Source of the DNA: Azoarcus sp. PA01
GTDB lineage: Bacteria; Pseudomonadota; Gammaproteobacteria; Burkholderiales; Rhodocyclaceae
Assembly (NCBI GenBank): GCA_001274695.2
Contig: LARU01000002.1
Coordinates: 620,001-684,000, forward strand
Reading direction: 5' to 3'
Length of the DNA: 64,000 nt
This document shows positions 18,280 to 27,611 of this stretch, in pieces; within the stretch, counting starts at the first letter, position 1, and each line of letters starts with the position of its first letter. The notes under the pieces were generated by a model. That model saw only the letters and a program-made list of their open reading frames with translations. It did no database searches and had not been told where the DNA came from. Both the position numbers and the translations under genes were made by a program.

Positions 18280-19631
18280 AGCGGTTTCGTGAACACCTTG
18301 GAACGACGCTGGTAGTTGTAGAGTTCGCGCTTCTGCCGCGGCAGCGCGTCCGGCCCGATCTCGCTGAAGCCGCGCTCGCGGAACCAGTGCGCAGTGCGCG
18401 TCGTCAGCACGAACAGCCGCTCGAGCCGCTGCGCGCGCGCGCGCTGCTCGATCCTTCGCAGCAGCTGATCGCCCAGCCCCGCCCGCCGGTACTCGGGAGT
18501 GACTGCAAGGCACGCGAGTTCGGCGGCGCGTTCGTCGCTGAACGGGTACAGCGCAGCGCATCCGACCAGCACTCCGTCGTGTTCGACGACCGTGAAGCGG
18601 TCGACTTCCTGTTCGAGCAGCTCGCGGCCCCGCCGCACCAGCGTGCCGTCCGCTTCCATCGGCGAGATCAGCGCGACCAGCGCGGCGACGTCCTCGACCG
18701 TGGCTTCGCGCAAGCCGAACAGCGGGTCGCGTGACACGACGGTGCCGACTCCGGCGTGCGTGAAAAACTCCAGCAGCAGGCCGCCGTCCTTGTCGTGGTC
18801 GATCAGATGGACGCGCGCGACGCCGCGGCGCACGGCGCGGATCGCACAGGGCAGGTAAAGATCGAGATCCTCGGTCAGCCCTTCGCCCGCGTTGAACATG
18901 CGCTCGGCTTCGTCCGCGGTAACGTAATCCATCAGATGCTGGTCGGCGTCCAGCAGCCCCGGCGCGTCGCATAGATAGACGAGCTTTTCGGCGTGCACCG
19001 CGATCGCGACCGCTTCCGCGACTTCCTCCATCGACAGATTGAAAATCTCTCCGGCCGGCGAAACGCCGAGCGGAGTGATCAGCACGACGTTCTGCTGATC
19101 GAGGTCGGCGTTGATTTCCTCGGCGATGATCTTGCGCACCGCCCCCGTGTACAGGTAATCGACGCCCTCGACGACGCCGACCGGGCGCGCGGTGATGAAG
19201 TTGCCGCCGGTGATCCGCATGTAGCTGCCCGCCATCGGCGTATTCGGCAGTCCCTGCGACAGCAGCGCTTCGACTTCGATCCGCGTCACCGCCATCGCTG
19301 CCTTGACGCATTCGAGCGCGTCGGCGTCGGTCACGCGCAGACCGTTGTGGTAACGCGGCTCGAGCCCGCGCCGGGCCAGTTCGGCATCGATCTGCGGACG
19401 CGCGCCATGCACGAGGACGAGACGGATTCCCAGCGCCGCCAGCAAGTTGCAGTCGTATGCGAGGCTTTGCGCGCGCGCGCCGGCGGCGACTTCGCCACCG
19501 AAGCCGATCACGAACGTCCGCCCGCGAAACGCATGGATGTACGGCGCCGCCCCGCGCACCCAGGCGACGAACTGGTCGGTGCTCGCAGGGACTTCGGTTG
19601 CGGCACGGGAAGGAGTGGTTTGCCCGTTCAA
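18276..19631 (-). CDS. argA: amino-acid N-acetyltransferase (N-acetylglutamate synthase)
   Basis: First step of arginine synthesis: acetyl-CoA plus glutamate. The 451-aa protein has an N-terminal amino-acid-kinase fold (about residues 25-300; HAFRGRTFVIGFGGE, RLVLVHGARPQID). A C-terminal GNAT domain follows (about 305-445; LACLAVTPEYRRAGLGDQLLRRIEQRA, HWFRERGF). The start is taken at TTG 19631 because no in-frame ATG lies near the kinase fold and homologues begin about there; the start is uncertain. The stop overlaps the next ORF. Confidence 0.9.
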   Translation of the reverse strand: MNGQTTPSRAATEVPASTDQFVAWVRGAAPYIHAFRGRTFVIGFGGEVAAGARAQSLAYDCNLLAALGIRLVLVHGARPQIDAELARRGLEPRYHNGLRVTDADALECVKAAMAVTRIEVEALLSQGLPNTPMAGSYMRITGGNFITARPVGVVEGVDYLYTGAVRKIIAEEINADLDQQNVVLITPLGVSPAGEIFNLSMEEVAEAVAIAVHAEKLVYLCDAPGLLDADQHLMDYVTADEAERMFNAGEGLTEDLDLYLPCAIRAVRRGVARVHLIDHDKDGGLLLEFFTHAGVGTVVSRDPLFGLREATVEDVAALVALISPMEADGTLVRRGRELLEQEVDRFTVVEHDGVLVGCAALYPFSDERAAELACLAVTPEYRRAGLGDQLLRRIEQRARAQRLERLFVLTTRTAHWFRERGFSEIGPDALPRQKRELYNYQRRSKVFTKPL

Positions 19632-19917
19632 GCGATCACCGTCAGGATTCTTTGAGCTGCGCGCGCGGCCGAAACGGCGGCACGCAGCCCGCAAGCTGCA
19701 TATTCTAACGAAACGGGGACGCTGCGCATGCGCTTGCGACGTGCCGAAACACGAAACGTCGTATTTCAGCCCGGTTTCAAGCCCTGCCGAAGCTCGGCAA
19801 CACTTTGATACGCGCAAACCCCGGCTCGACAAGCACGCAACTGCGGCTCGACCGCGTCGTGCTCGGCTTTGTCGTTTGCCTGGGCCAGCTCGGCCGCCGG
19901 GGCACGCCGCTGCGGCT

Positions 19918-20643
19918 TCAGAAATCTCCCCACAGCGCCTGCAGCGTGGCGACTGCAGCGAGCCCTGCCGTCTCGGTGCGCAGCACTCGCGGCCCGAGCC
20001 CGACCGGAACGCATCCCGCAGCCCGGCACACCGCGAGCTCATCATCCGACCAGCCGCCTTCGGGGCCGACGAGCAGGTGCAGCGCTGTTTCGGGGCGGGC
20101 GAACGACACCAGGCGCCGCCCGTCGACCGGCGTCAACACGAGCCTTGACGCTCCATCGGCACTGCCGAGATACTCGCGCAGCCCGGTGATCGGCGCGATG
20201 TCCGGCACGCGATTGCGCCCGCTCTGCTCGCACGCCGAGATCGCCACCTGCTGCCAGTGCGCGACACGCTTTTGCGCGCGGTCGCCCGACAGCTTCAGCA
20301 CCGAACGCTCCGCCTGCAGCGGGACGAGCCCCGACACCCCGAGCTCGACGGCCTTCTGCACGATCCAGTCCATCTTCTCGCCGCTCGCGAGCGCCTGCAC
20401 CAGCACCAGCGACAGCGGCGATTCCCGTTCCAGCGCGTGGTGTTCGCCGCGCACCGCGAACGCGTCCCGGCCGCGCACTTGTAGACGGGCGGCCAGCTCT
20501 CCACCGCGTCCGTCGAACAGCACCAGCGGGTCGCCGTCGCGCAGGCGCAACACGCGCAACGCGTGGTGCGCGAGCGCTTCCGGCAGTTCGATTTCGCCCG
20601 AATCGGGCAACGGACAGGGAAAAAAGAAGCGAGAAATCATCAT
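19918..20643 (-). CDS. rsmE: 16S rRNA (uracil(1498)-N3)-methyltransferase
   Basis: SPOUT methyltransferase of 241 aa that modifies U1498 of 16S rRNA. The N-terminal PUA-like part begins MMISRFFFP and has HHALRVLRLRDGD. The knot region has LLVGPEGGWSDDE and LGPRVLRTETAGLAAV, both diagnostic. Two adjacent ATG codons (20643, 20640) could start it. A TATAAT on the coding strand ends only four bases upstream, so the transcript may have almost no leader. Confidence 0.93.
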   Translation of the reverse strand: MMISRFFFPCPLPDSGEIELPEALAHHALRVLRLRDGDPLVLFDGRGGELAARLQVRGRDAFAVRGEHHALERESPLSLVLVQALASGEKMDWIVQKAVELGVSGLVPLQAERSVLKLSGDRAQKRVAHWQQVAISACEQSGRNRVPDIAPITGLREYLGSADGASRLVLTPVDGRRLVSFARPETALHLLVGPEGGWSDDELAVCRAAGCVPVGLGPRVLRTETAGLAAVATLQALWGDF

Positions 20644-20645
20644 GC

Positions 20646-20652
20646 TATTATA
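20646..20652. promoter_or_regulatory. A/T-rich -10-like site shared by rsmE and the redoxin gene
   Basis: The minus strand reads TATAAT at 20652-20647, directly before the rsmE start. The plus strand reads TATTAT at 20646-20651, about 32 bases before the redoxin ATG. No clear -35 is seen on either strand. Confidence 0.35.
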
Positions 20653-20682
20653 AGGAAACCCTTGTCTTTCCGGAGCTTCCCG

Positions 20683-21240
20683 ATGGTCGCAACGACAACA
20701 CCGCTGTGCAATTTCGGCTGGCCGGCGCCGGAGTTCGACCTGCCGGGCATCGACGGCAAGCGTCATACGCCTGCTTCGGCGCGCGGCCCCAACGGCCTGC
20801 TCGTGATGTTCATCTGCAACCACTGTCCGTACGTGAAAGCCGTCATCGACAAGCTCATCCGCGACGCGCGCGAGCTGGCCGCGCACGGCATCGGCAGCAT
20901 CGCGATCATGGCGAACGATCCGACCGACTATCCGGAAGACTCGTGGGACAACATGGTGCGCATCGCCCGCGACCTCGACTTTCCGTTTCCGTACGTGCTC
21001 GACGCGACGCAGGCGGTCGCGAAAGCGTACGGCGCGGTATGCACTCCGGATTTCTTCGGCTTCAACAGCCGGCTCGAGCTGCAGTACCGCGGCCGCCTCG
21101 ACGCATCGGGCCGCGGCCCGACGCCGGCCGGCGCGCGCCGCGAGCTCTTCGACGCGATGCTACAGGTCGCACGCACCGGCGAAGGCCCGCGCGAGCAGAC
21201 TCCGAGCATCGGCTGCTCGATCAAATGGCGGGAGGCGTGA
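20683..21240 (+). CDS. thioredoxin-fold redoxin (AhpC/TSA-like)
   Basis: Protein of 185 aa with a thioredoxin fold and no signal peptide. The redox motif is FICNHCPYV (CxxC) near residues 44-52; thioredoxin-like strands SIAIMANDPTDYPEDS and VAKAYGAVCTPDFFGF with a cis-Pro follow. The substrate is unknown; the family is often annotated as thioredoxin family protein. It begins 40 bases from rsmE on the opposite strand and is followed after one base by an inositol-monophosphatase-like gene, indicating an operon. Confidence 0.85.
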   Translation: MVATTTPLCNFGWPAPEFDLPGIDGKRHTPASARGPNGLLVMFICNHCPYVKAVIDKLIRDARELAAHGIGSIAIMANDPTDYPEDSWDNMVRIARDLDFPFPYVLDATQAVAKAYGAVCTPDFFGFNSRLELQYRGRLDASGRGPTPAGARRELFDAMLQVARTGEGPREQTPSIGCSIKWREA

Positions 21241-21241
21241 T

Positions 21242-22051
21242 ATGTCGACTGTCGGGCAACGACTCGCCTGTGCGCGGGCGCTCGAATCGGTCGTGCGCGA
21301 CATCGCCCGCGAAGTCATCCTGCCGCGCTATCTGAAGACCGCGCGCAACCGCAAGCCGGACGGGTCGCTGTTCACCGAAGCCGATCTCGAATCGCAGGCG
21401 CGCTTCATCGAAGCCCTGCCCCGCCTGCTGCCCGGCCCGGTGCTCGGCGAGGAAATGAGCGGCGAAGAGCAGGCGCACCTGTGGAGCAGCGGGCGCGCCG
21501 GCATGTGGTGCATCGACCCGATCGACGGCACCACCAACTTCGCCAACGGCATTCCGTTCTTCGCCGTGTCGATCGCGTATCTCGTCGAACAGGAAACCCG
21601 CTTCGGCGTCGTCTATAACCCGGTCACCGACGAATCGTTCTACGCCGCGAAAGGCGCCGGGGCGTTCCTCAACGGCGTCGAACTCCCCCTCCGTCCTGCA
21701 GCGCCGCGCCTGCACGACGCGGTCGCCGGCATCGACTTCAAGCGCATCAGCCATCACCTCGGCGACGAACTCGCGGTCCGCCCGCCGTATTTCTCGCAGC
21801 GCAACTTCGGCTCGAGCGCGCTCGAATGGTGTTTCGTCGCCGCCGGCCGGCTCGACGTCTATCTGCACGGCGGGCAGATGCTGTGGGACTACGCGGCAGG
21901 CCGCCTGATCCTCGCCGAAGCCGGTGGGGAAGCCGCGGCGCTCGATGGCGGATCGCTGATGGCCGGCCCGGCGATCAAGCGCGGCATCATCGCCGCGGCC
22001 AATCCGACGCTGTTCCTCGAGTGGCGCAGCTGGGTGGCGGCGCACTCCTGA
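21242..22051 (+). CDS. inositol monophosphatase family protein
   Basis: Mg-dependent phosphomonoesterase of 269 aa (FIG superfamily). Metal-binding motifs are in order: GEEMSGEE near residues 72-79, WCIDPIDGTTNFANG near 94-108, and the C-terminal WDYAAGRLILAEAGG near 215-229. Whether it acts on inositol phosphates, 3'-phosphoadenosine phosphate or fructose-1,6-bisphosphate cannot be decided from sequence alone. The location upstream of phosphoribulokinase makes a sugar-bisphosphate role conceivable, but that is speculation. Confidence 0.88.
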   Translation: MSTVGQRLACARALESVVRDIAREVILPRYLKTARNRKPDGSLFTEADLESQARFIEALPRLLPGPVLGEEMSGEEQAHLWSSGRAGMWCIDPIDGTTNFANGIPFFAVSIAYLVEQETRFGVVYNPVTDESFYAAKGAGAFLNGVELPLRPAAPRLHDAVAGIDFKRISHHLGDELAVRPPYFSQRNFGSSALEWCFVAAGRLDVYLHGGQMLWDYAAGRLILAEAGGEAAALDGGSLMAGPAIKRGIIAAANPTLFLEWRSWVAAHS

Positions 22052-22095
22052 GCTTCCCGACCGACTTCCTCCGGCCTGCGGGACAACTTCCGCCC

Positions 22096-22133
22096 TCACC
22101 GCTTTCAAGATCACCGCTTAAAGATCACCGCTT
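22096..22133. repeat. three direct repeats upstream of phosphoribulokinase
   Basis: TCACCGCTT occurs three times at 14-15 base spacing (22096, 22111, 22125). The longer unit AAGATCACCGCTT occurs twice (22107-22119, 22121-22133). The array ends 40 bases before the prk start and could be a regulator-binding site or a local duplication. Confidence 0.7.
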
Positions 22134-22173
22134 CAACATCGCACCTCCCACGAACCTGCCGCGGAACTTCGCC

Positions 22174-23049
22174 ATGTCCATGAAACATCCGATCATCGCC
22201 GTGACGGGCTCCTCCGGCGCCGGCACGACCACCGTGAAACACACGTTCGCTGCGATCTTCCATCGCGAGCGCGTCAACGCCGCGATCGTCGAAGGCGACA
22301 GCTTCCACCGCTACACGCGCAACGAGATGAACCGCATGATCGAAGAAGCGGAACGGGCCGGGCAGCGCGGCATCAGCCATTTCGGGCCGGAAGCGAACCT
22401 CTTCGAAGAGCTCGAGAACCTGTTCCGCGCCTACGGCGAATCGGCGACCGGGCGCAGCCGCTCGTACATCCACAACGAGGAGGAGTCGGCGCGCCTCGGC
22501 CTGGCGATCGGTACTTTCACCGAGTGGGAAGACCTTCCCGTCGGCACCGACTGCCTGTTCTACGAGGGGCTGCACGGCGGCGTCGTCGCCGACAAGGTGG
22601 ATGTCGCGCGCCACGTCGATCTGCTGATCGGCGTCGCACCGGCAATCAACCTCGAATGGATCCAGAAGCTGCACCGCGACACCAAGATTCGCGGCTACTC
22701 GATGGAAGCCGTGCAGGACACGATCCTGCGCCGCATGCACGACTACGTGCATTACATCGTGCCGCAGTTCTCGCTCACGCACATCAACTTCCAGCGCATT
22801 CCGATCGTTGACACATCGAATCCGTTCATCGCGCGCGATGTCCCGACGCTCGACGAATCGATGGTCGTGATCCGCTTCAAGGACCCGCGCGGCGTCGATT
22901 TTCCGTATCTGCTGCGCATGATTCACGAGTCACAGATGTCGCGCGCGAACTCGATCGTGATCCCGGGCGGCAAGATGGACCTCGCGATGCAGCTGATCCT
23001 GACGCCGCTGATCTGGAAGCTGATGGAACGCCGGCGCCAGTGGGTATAG
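22174..23049 (+). CDS. prk: phosphoribulokinase (proteobacterial type)
   Basis: Phosphorylates ribulose-5-phosphate to ribulose-1,5-bisphosphate, the RuBisCO substrate; 291 aa, the proteobacterial length. The Walker A motif is at about residues 11-19 (TGSSGAGTTT), followed by VEGDSFHRYTRNEMN, ISHFGPEANLFEELE and LFYEGLHGGVV (Walker B region). Two in-frame ATGs (22174, 22180) are possible. It begins a same-strand series tkt-gap-pgk-pyk-fba, as in cbb operons, but no RuBisCO or CbbR gene lies in the window. Confidence 0.93.
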   Translation: MSMKHPIIAVTGSSGAGTTTVKHTFAAIFHRERVNAAIVEGDSFHRYTRNEMNRMIEEAERAGQRGISHFGPEANLFEELENLFRAYGESATGRSRSYIHNEEESARLGLAIGTFTEWEDLPVGTDCLFYEGLHGGVVADKVDVARHVDLLIGVAPAINLEWIQKLHRDTKIRGYSMEAVQDTILRRMHDYVHYIVPQFSLTHINFQRIPIVDTSNPFIARDVPTLDESMVVIRFKDPRGVDFPYLLRMIHESQMSRANSIVIPGGKMDLAMQLILTPLIWKLMERRRQWV

Positions 23050-23193
23050 GCCCGCGCCGGCCCGTCAGGGGGCGGCAATAGCTTTGCCGCGCCAGATACT
23101 TATCCATTTTGCAGCGCAGCAAGCCCTATCCCATTGCCGCCGTTTTCGGCGATAATTCCGCTTTTTCCAAGCCGTCACAGGCCAGAGAAAGCC

Positions 23194-25227
23194 ATGCCGC
23201 CAGCCGCACACACGATTCCGCGCAACGTCACCCCCCCGGTCTTCAACCCGGTCACCGGCGCGATTCGCGCGCTCGCGATGGACGCCGTCCAGCAAGCCAA
23301 CTCGGGCCATCCGGGCGCTCCGATGGGCATGGCCGAGATCGCCGAAGTCCTGTGGCGCCGTCACCTGCGCCACAATCCGGCGAACCCGCAATGGGCCGAC
23401 CGCGACCGCTTCGTGCTGTCGAACGGCCACGGCTCGATGCTGATCTACGCGCTGCTGCACCTGACCGGCTACGACTTGGCCGTCGACGAGCTCAAGCGCT
23501 TCCGCCAATTGCACAGCAAGACGCCGGGCCACCCCGAGTACGGCTACACGCCGGGCGTCGAGACGACCACCGGGCCGCTCGGCCAGGGCCTCAGCAACGC
23601 TGTCGGCATGGCGATCGCCGAGAAGGTGCTCGCCGCCGAATTCAACCGGCCCGGCCACGACCTCGTCGATCACCACACCTACGTGTTCGTCGGCGACGGC
23701 TGCCTGATGGAAGGCATCTCGCACGAAGTCTGCTCGCTCGCCGGCACGCTCGGCCTGGGCAAGCTGATCGCCTTCTATGACGACAACAGCATTTCGATCG
23801 ACGGCGACGTTGCCGGCTGGTTCACCGACGACACGCCGAAGCGCTTCGAAGCCTACGGCTGGCACGTCGTGCGCGACGTGCAGGGTCACGTCCCGGCCGA
23901 GATCGACGCTGCGATCCGCGCCGCGAAAGCCGAGACCGGCCGGCCGACGCTGATCTGCTGCAAGACGATCATCGGCGCCGGCTCCCCGGCCAAGCAGGGC
24001 TGCCACGACTGCCACGGCGCACCGCTCGGCGCCGCGGAAATCACGGCTGCGCGCGCCCATCTCGGCTGGACCCACGCGCCGTTCGAAATCCCCGCCGAGG
24101 TCTATGCCGAGTGGGACGCGCGCGACGCCGGTGCGCAGCGCGAAGCGGACTGGAACGCGAAGTTCGACACCTACGCGCGCGCCTTCCCCGAAGCTGCCGC
24201 CGAGTTCGAACGTCGCATGAATGGCGAGCTGCCCGCGAACTGGGCGCAGCATGTCGACAACGTGCTCGCGAAGTTCGGCGAAAAAGCCGAGACGATTGCG
24301 ACGCGCAAGGCGAGCCAGAATTCGATCGAAGCGTTCGCGCCGGCGCTGCCGGAGCTGATCGGCGGCTCGGCCGACCTCGCCAGCTCGAACCTGACGCTGT
24401 GGTCCGGCTCGAAAGGCGTCTCCAAGGACTCGGGCGGCAACTACATCTACTACGGCGTGCGCGAGTTCGGCATGGCCGCGATCGCCAACGGCATCGGCCT
24501 GCACGGCGGCCTAATTCCCTACACCGCGACGTTCCTGATGTTCAGCGAATACGCGAGGAACGCGCTGCGGATGGCGGCGCTGATGAAGCTGCGCCAGGTG
24601 TTCGTGTTCACGCACGACTCGATCGGCCTCGGCGAGGACGGCCCGACGCACCAGCCGGTCGAGCAGACCGCGACGCTGCGCCTGATTCCCAACATGGACG
24701 TGTGGCGTCCGTGCGACACGGTCGAAACCGCGGTTTCCTGGGCGAACGCGATCGAACGCCGCGACGGCCCGTCGGCGCTGCTGTTCTCGCGCCAGAACCT
24801 GCCGTTCCAGACGCGCAGCGCGGAGCAGGTCGCGGCGATTCGCCAGGGCGCCTACGTGCTGTCGGAAGCGGCGAACGGCACGCCGCAGGCGATCATCATC
24901 GCCACCGGCTCCGAAGTCGGCCTGGCGATGGCAGCGCAGCAGGCGCTCGCCGGCGACGACATCCACGTGCGCGTCGTGTCGATGCCCTCGACGAACGTGT
25001 TCGACCGCCAGGAAGCGGCATACAAGGCGTCCGTGCTGCCGCTCGGCGTGCCGCGCGTCGCGGTCGAAGCCGGCGTCACCGCTCTGTGGCACAAGTACGT
25101 CGGCCTCGAAGGCGCTGTCGTCGGCATCGACACCTTCGGCGAATCGGCTCCGGCCGGGGACCTGTTCAAGCATTTCGACATCACTGCCGACGCGGTCGCG
25201 CGCGCCGTGCGCTCGGTCCTTCTTTAA
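23194..25227 (+). CDS. tkt: transketolase
   Basis: Thiamine-diphosphate enzyme transferring two-carbon ketol units in the pentose phosphate and Calvin pathways; 677 aa. The N-terminal domain has [18 protein letters not shown] and the ThDP/Mg motif [13 protein letters not shown] near residue 166. The middle pyrimidine-binding domain has [19 protein letters not shown] and [17 protein letters not shown]. The C-terminal domain has [11 protein letters not shown]. The ATG at 23194 was chosen over an upstream in-frame Met. gap follows after 57 bases. Confidence 0.97.
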   Translation: MPPAAHTIPRNVTPPVFNPVTGAIRALAMDAVQQANSGHPGAPMGMAEIAEVLWRRHLRHNPANPQWADRDRFVLSNGHGSMLIYALLHLTGYDLAVDELKRFRQLHSKTPGHPEYGYTPGVETTTGPLGQGLSNAVGMAIAEKVLAAEFNRPGHDLVDHHTYVFVGDGCLMEGISHEVCSLAGTLGLGKLIAFYDDNSISIDGDVAGWFTDDTPKRFEAYGWHVVRDVQGHVPAEIDAAIRAAKAETGRPTLICCKTIIGAGSPAKQGCHDCHGAPLGAAEITAARAHLGWTHAPFEIPAEVYAEWDARDAGAQREADWNAKFDTYARAFPEAAAEFERRMNGELPANWAQHVDNVLAKFGEKAETIATRKASQNSIEAFAPALPELIGGSADLASSNLTLWSGSKGVSKDSGGNYIYYGVREFGMAAIANGIGLHGGLIPYTATFLMFSEYARNALRMAALMKLRQVFVFTHDSIGLGEDGPTHQPVEQTATLRLIPNMDVWRPCDTVETAVSWANAIERRDGPSALLFSRQNLPFQTRSAEQVAAIRQGAYVLSEAANGTPQAIIIATGSEVGLAMAAQQALAGDDIHVRVVSMPSTNVFDRQEAAYKASVLPLGVPRVAVEAGVTALWHKYVGLEGAVVGIDTFGESAPAGDLFKHFDITADAVARAVRSVLL

Positions 25228-25284
25228 CCGCCCCCTTCCCCATTCCCGTTCCATATACCTATATTCCTCGAGGGAGATTCTTCG

Positions 25285-26301
25285 ATGACCATCAAAGTCG
25301 CCATCAACGGTTACGGCCGGATCGGCCGCTGCACGCTGCGCGCGCTGTACGAACTGGGCCTGCGCGACCAGTTCGAGATCGTGGCGATCAACGCTTCCGG
25401 CGACCTCGCGACGAATGCGCACCTGACGCGCTACGACACCACGCACGGGCGTTTCGCGACGCCGGTCGCGACCGAAGGCGACAATCTCATGATCGTCGGT
25501 GACGACCGCATCCCGTTCTTCTCGACGAAAGACCCGCTGGCGGTGAACTGGGGCGAGCTCGGCGTCGACGTGCTGCTCGAATGCACCGGCGCCTACACGT
25601 CGAAAGCGAAAGCCGAAGTGCTGCTGAAGCAGGGCGCGAAGAAAGTGCTGATCTCCGCGCCCGGCGGCGACGACGTCGACGCGACGATCGTCTACGGCGT
25701 GAACCACGACGTGCTGACCGGCGACATGACGGTCGTGTCGAACGCGTCGTGCACGACCAACTGCCTCGCCCCGGTCGCGAAGGTGCTGCAGGACAACATC
25801 GGCATCGAACAAGGCCTGATGACCACCGTCCACGCGTACACCAACGATCAGGTGCTGGTCGACGTGCGCCACAAGGATCTGCGTCGCGCGCGCGCTGCAG
25901 CGCACAACATCATCCCGACGAAGACCGGCGCGGCGAAAGCCGTCGGCCTCGTGCTGCCGGCGCTGAAAGGCAAGTTCGACGGCTTCGCGCTGCGCGTGCC
26001 GACGATGAACGTGTCGCTCGTCGATCTCACCTTCACCGCGAGCCGCGCGACCTCGAAGGAAGAGATCACCGCGCTGATGAAGGAAGCCGCCAACGGAGCG
26101 ATGAAAGGCGTGCTGGCGGTCAACGAGGAACCGCTGGTGTCGATGGACTTCAACCACGACGCGCACTCGTCGGTGTTCGACGCGACCCAGACCCGCGTCA
26201 TGGACGGCACGCTCGTCAAGGTGCTGGCGTGGTACGACAACGAGTGGGGCTATTCCTGCCGCATGCTCGACGCTGCCCGCGTTTTCCATCAGGCCAAATA
26301 A
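25285..26301 (+). CDS. gap: glyceraldehyde-3-phosphate dehydrogenase, type I
   Basis: Oxidises glyceraldehyde-3-phosphate to 1,3-bisphosphoglycerate, or the reverse in gluconeogenesis or CO2 fixation; 338 aa. The Rossmann motif is INGYGRIGR (residues 8-16). The catalytic Cys156 is in [12 protein letters not shown], followed by the catalytic His in [28 protein letters not shown] differs from the AINDLG/GDPKT variants but keeps the TNAHLTRYD block, so GAPDH is preferred over erythrose-4-phosphate dehydrogenase. A good GGGAG ribosome-binding site precedes the ATG. Confidence 0.95.
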   Translation: MTIKVAINGYGRIGRCTLRALYELGLRDQFEIVAINASGDLATNAHLTRYDTTHGRFATPVATEGDNLMIVGDDRIPFFSTKDPLAVNWGELGVDVLLECTGAYTSKAKAEVLLKQGAKKVLISAPGGDDVDATIVYGVNHDVLTGDMTVVSNASCTTNCLAPVAKVLQDNIGIEQGLMTTVHAYTNDQVLVDVRHKDLRRARAAAHNIIPTKTGAAKAVGLVLPALKGKFDGFALRVPTMNVSLVDLTFTASRATSKEEITALMKEAANGAMKGVLAVNEEPLVSMDFNHDAHSSVFDATQTRVMDGTLVKVLAWYDNEWGYSCRMLDAARVFHQAK

Positions 26302-26318
26302 CCGTCCACCGACTCCCG

Positions 26319-26346
26319 ACGCCCTGCTCTTCGCAGGGCGTTTTTT
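26319..26346 (+). terminator. Rho-independent terminator between gap and pgk
   Basis: Perfect 9-bp stem ACGCCCTGC / GCAGGGCGT with a TCTTC loop and a run of six T. It lies 17 bases after the gap stop and 18 bases before the pgk start, so read-through is needed for pgk unless a separate promoter exists. Confidence 0.88.
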
Positions 26347-26364
26347 CATCCGGAAGAAATCCCC

Positions 26365-27549
26365 ATGAACGTCAAGAAACTCGCCGACCTCGACGTCGCC
26401 GGCAAGCGCGTCTTCATCCGTGCCGACCTCAACGTGCCGCAGGACGAAGCGGGCAACATCGTCGAGGACACCCGCATCCGCGCGTCGCTGCCGTCGATCC
26501 GCTACTGCCTCGAACGCGGCGCCGCGGTCATGGTCACGTCGCACCTCGGCCGCCCGACCGAAGGCGAATGCCGCGCCGAAGACACGCTCGCGCCGATCGC
26601 CGTGCGCCTCGGCGAACTCCTCGGGCGCCCGGTGCGCCTGATCCGCGACTGGATCGAAGGCGCCTTCGAAGTGCGGGCCGGCGAAGTCGTGCTGCTCGAG
26701 AACTGCCGCTGCAACAAAGGCGAGAAGAAGGACAACGAGGAACTCGCGAAGAAGATGGCCGCGCTGTGCGACATCTACGTGAACGACGCGTTCGGCACTG
26801 CGCACCGTGCCGAAGCGACGACGCACGGCATCGCGCGCTTCGCGCCGGTCGCGTGCGCCGGCATGCTGATGGGCGCCGAGATCGACGCGCTGACGAAAGC
26901 GACCGAGAACCCGGCGCGCCCGCTCGTCGCGATCGTCGGCGGCGCGAAAGTGTCGACGAAGCTGACGATCCTGAAGACGCTCGCGCAGAAAGTCGACCAG
27001 CTGATCGTCGGCGGTGGCATCGCGAACACTTTCCTGCTCGCGTCGGGCAAGCGCATCGGCGAGTCGCTCGCCGAACCGGAGCTCGTCAAGGAAGCGCAGG
27101 CGATCATGGACATGATGAAGGCGCGCGGCGCCGAAGTGCCGCTGCCGGTCGACGTCGTCGTCGCCGACGAAGTGTCGGCGCTCGCGCGCGCGAACCGCAT
27201 CCCCGTCGACGAAGTCGGCCCGCACGACCGCATCCTCGACGTCGGGCCGAAGAGCTCGGCCAAGCTTGCCGAGATCATCGCGCACGCCGGCACGATCGTG
27301 TGGAACGGCCCGGTCGGGGTGTTCGAGCACAACCAGTTCGCCGGCGGCACGAAGATGATGGCTTCGGCGATCGCGCACTCCGAAGCGTTCTGCATCGCCG
27401 GCGGCGGCGACACGCTGGCCGCGATCGCGAAGTTCCACATCGCGCAGGACATCGGCTACATTTCGACCGGCGGCGGCGCTTTCCTCGAATTCCTCGAAGG
27501 CAAGAAGCTGCCCGCGATCGCCGCGCTCGAAGCGCGCTTCGCCGACTGA
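26365..27549 (+). CDS. pgk: phosphoglycerate kinase
   Basis: Transfers phosphate between 1,3-bisphosphoglycerate and ADP; 394 aa, normal length. Substrate-site motifs are [14 protein letters not shown] near residues 18-31, [11 protein letters not shown] and [28 protein letters not shown] and [11 protein letters not shown] lie in the hinge region. The nucleotide-binding part has [17 protein letters not shown] and GGGDTLAAI. The start codon lies directly after the terminator hairpin. Confidence 0.97.
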   Translation: MNVKKLADLDVAGKRVFIRADLNVPQDEAGNIVEDTRIRASLPSIRYCLERGAAVMVTSHLGRPTEGECRAEDTLAPIAVRLGELLGRPVRLIRDWIEGAFEVRAGEVVLLENCRCNKGEKKDNEELAKKMAALCDIYVNDAFGTAHRAEATTHGIARFAPVACAGMLMGAEIDALTKATENPARPLVAIVGGAKVSTKLTILKTLAQKVDQLIVGGGIANTFLLASGKRIGESLAEPELVKEAQAIMDMMKARGAEVPLPVDVVVADEVSALARANRIPVDEVGPHDRILDVGPKSSAKLAEIIAHAGTIVWNGPVGVFEHNQFAGGTKMMASAIAHSEAFCIAGGGDTLAAIAKFHIAQDIGYISTGGGAFLEFLEGKKLPAIAALEARFAD

Positions 27550-27552
27550 CTC

Positions 27553-27594
27553 CCTTCCTCCGACCCCCTTCTTCCGACCCCCTTCCTCCGGCCG
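27553..27594. repeat. 14-bp pyrimidine-rich tandem repeat, three copies, before pyk
   Basis: Three consecutive units close to CCTTCCTCCGACCC (27553-27566, 27567-27580, 27581-27594; one or a few mismatches). The array ends 17 bases before the pyk start codon. Confidence 0.85.
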
Positions 27595-27611
27595 ACCACA
27601 ACGGACTCACC

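Noticed and set aside
23134..23156. TTGCCG/GATAAT promoter before tkt
   Set aside because: The spacer is 11 bp, too short; GATAAT alone is weak evidence.
24511..27438. 975-aa minus-strand ORF opposite tkt, gap and pgk
   Set aside because: It lies antisense to three well-recognised genes, has Arg/Asp/Val-rich composition typical of shadow frames in high-G+C DNA, and shows no motif.
25581..27611. Long in-frame extension upstream of pyruvate kinase
   Set aside because: It runs through gap and pgk in another frame; the true start is the ATG at 27612, where family similarity begins.
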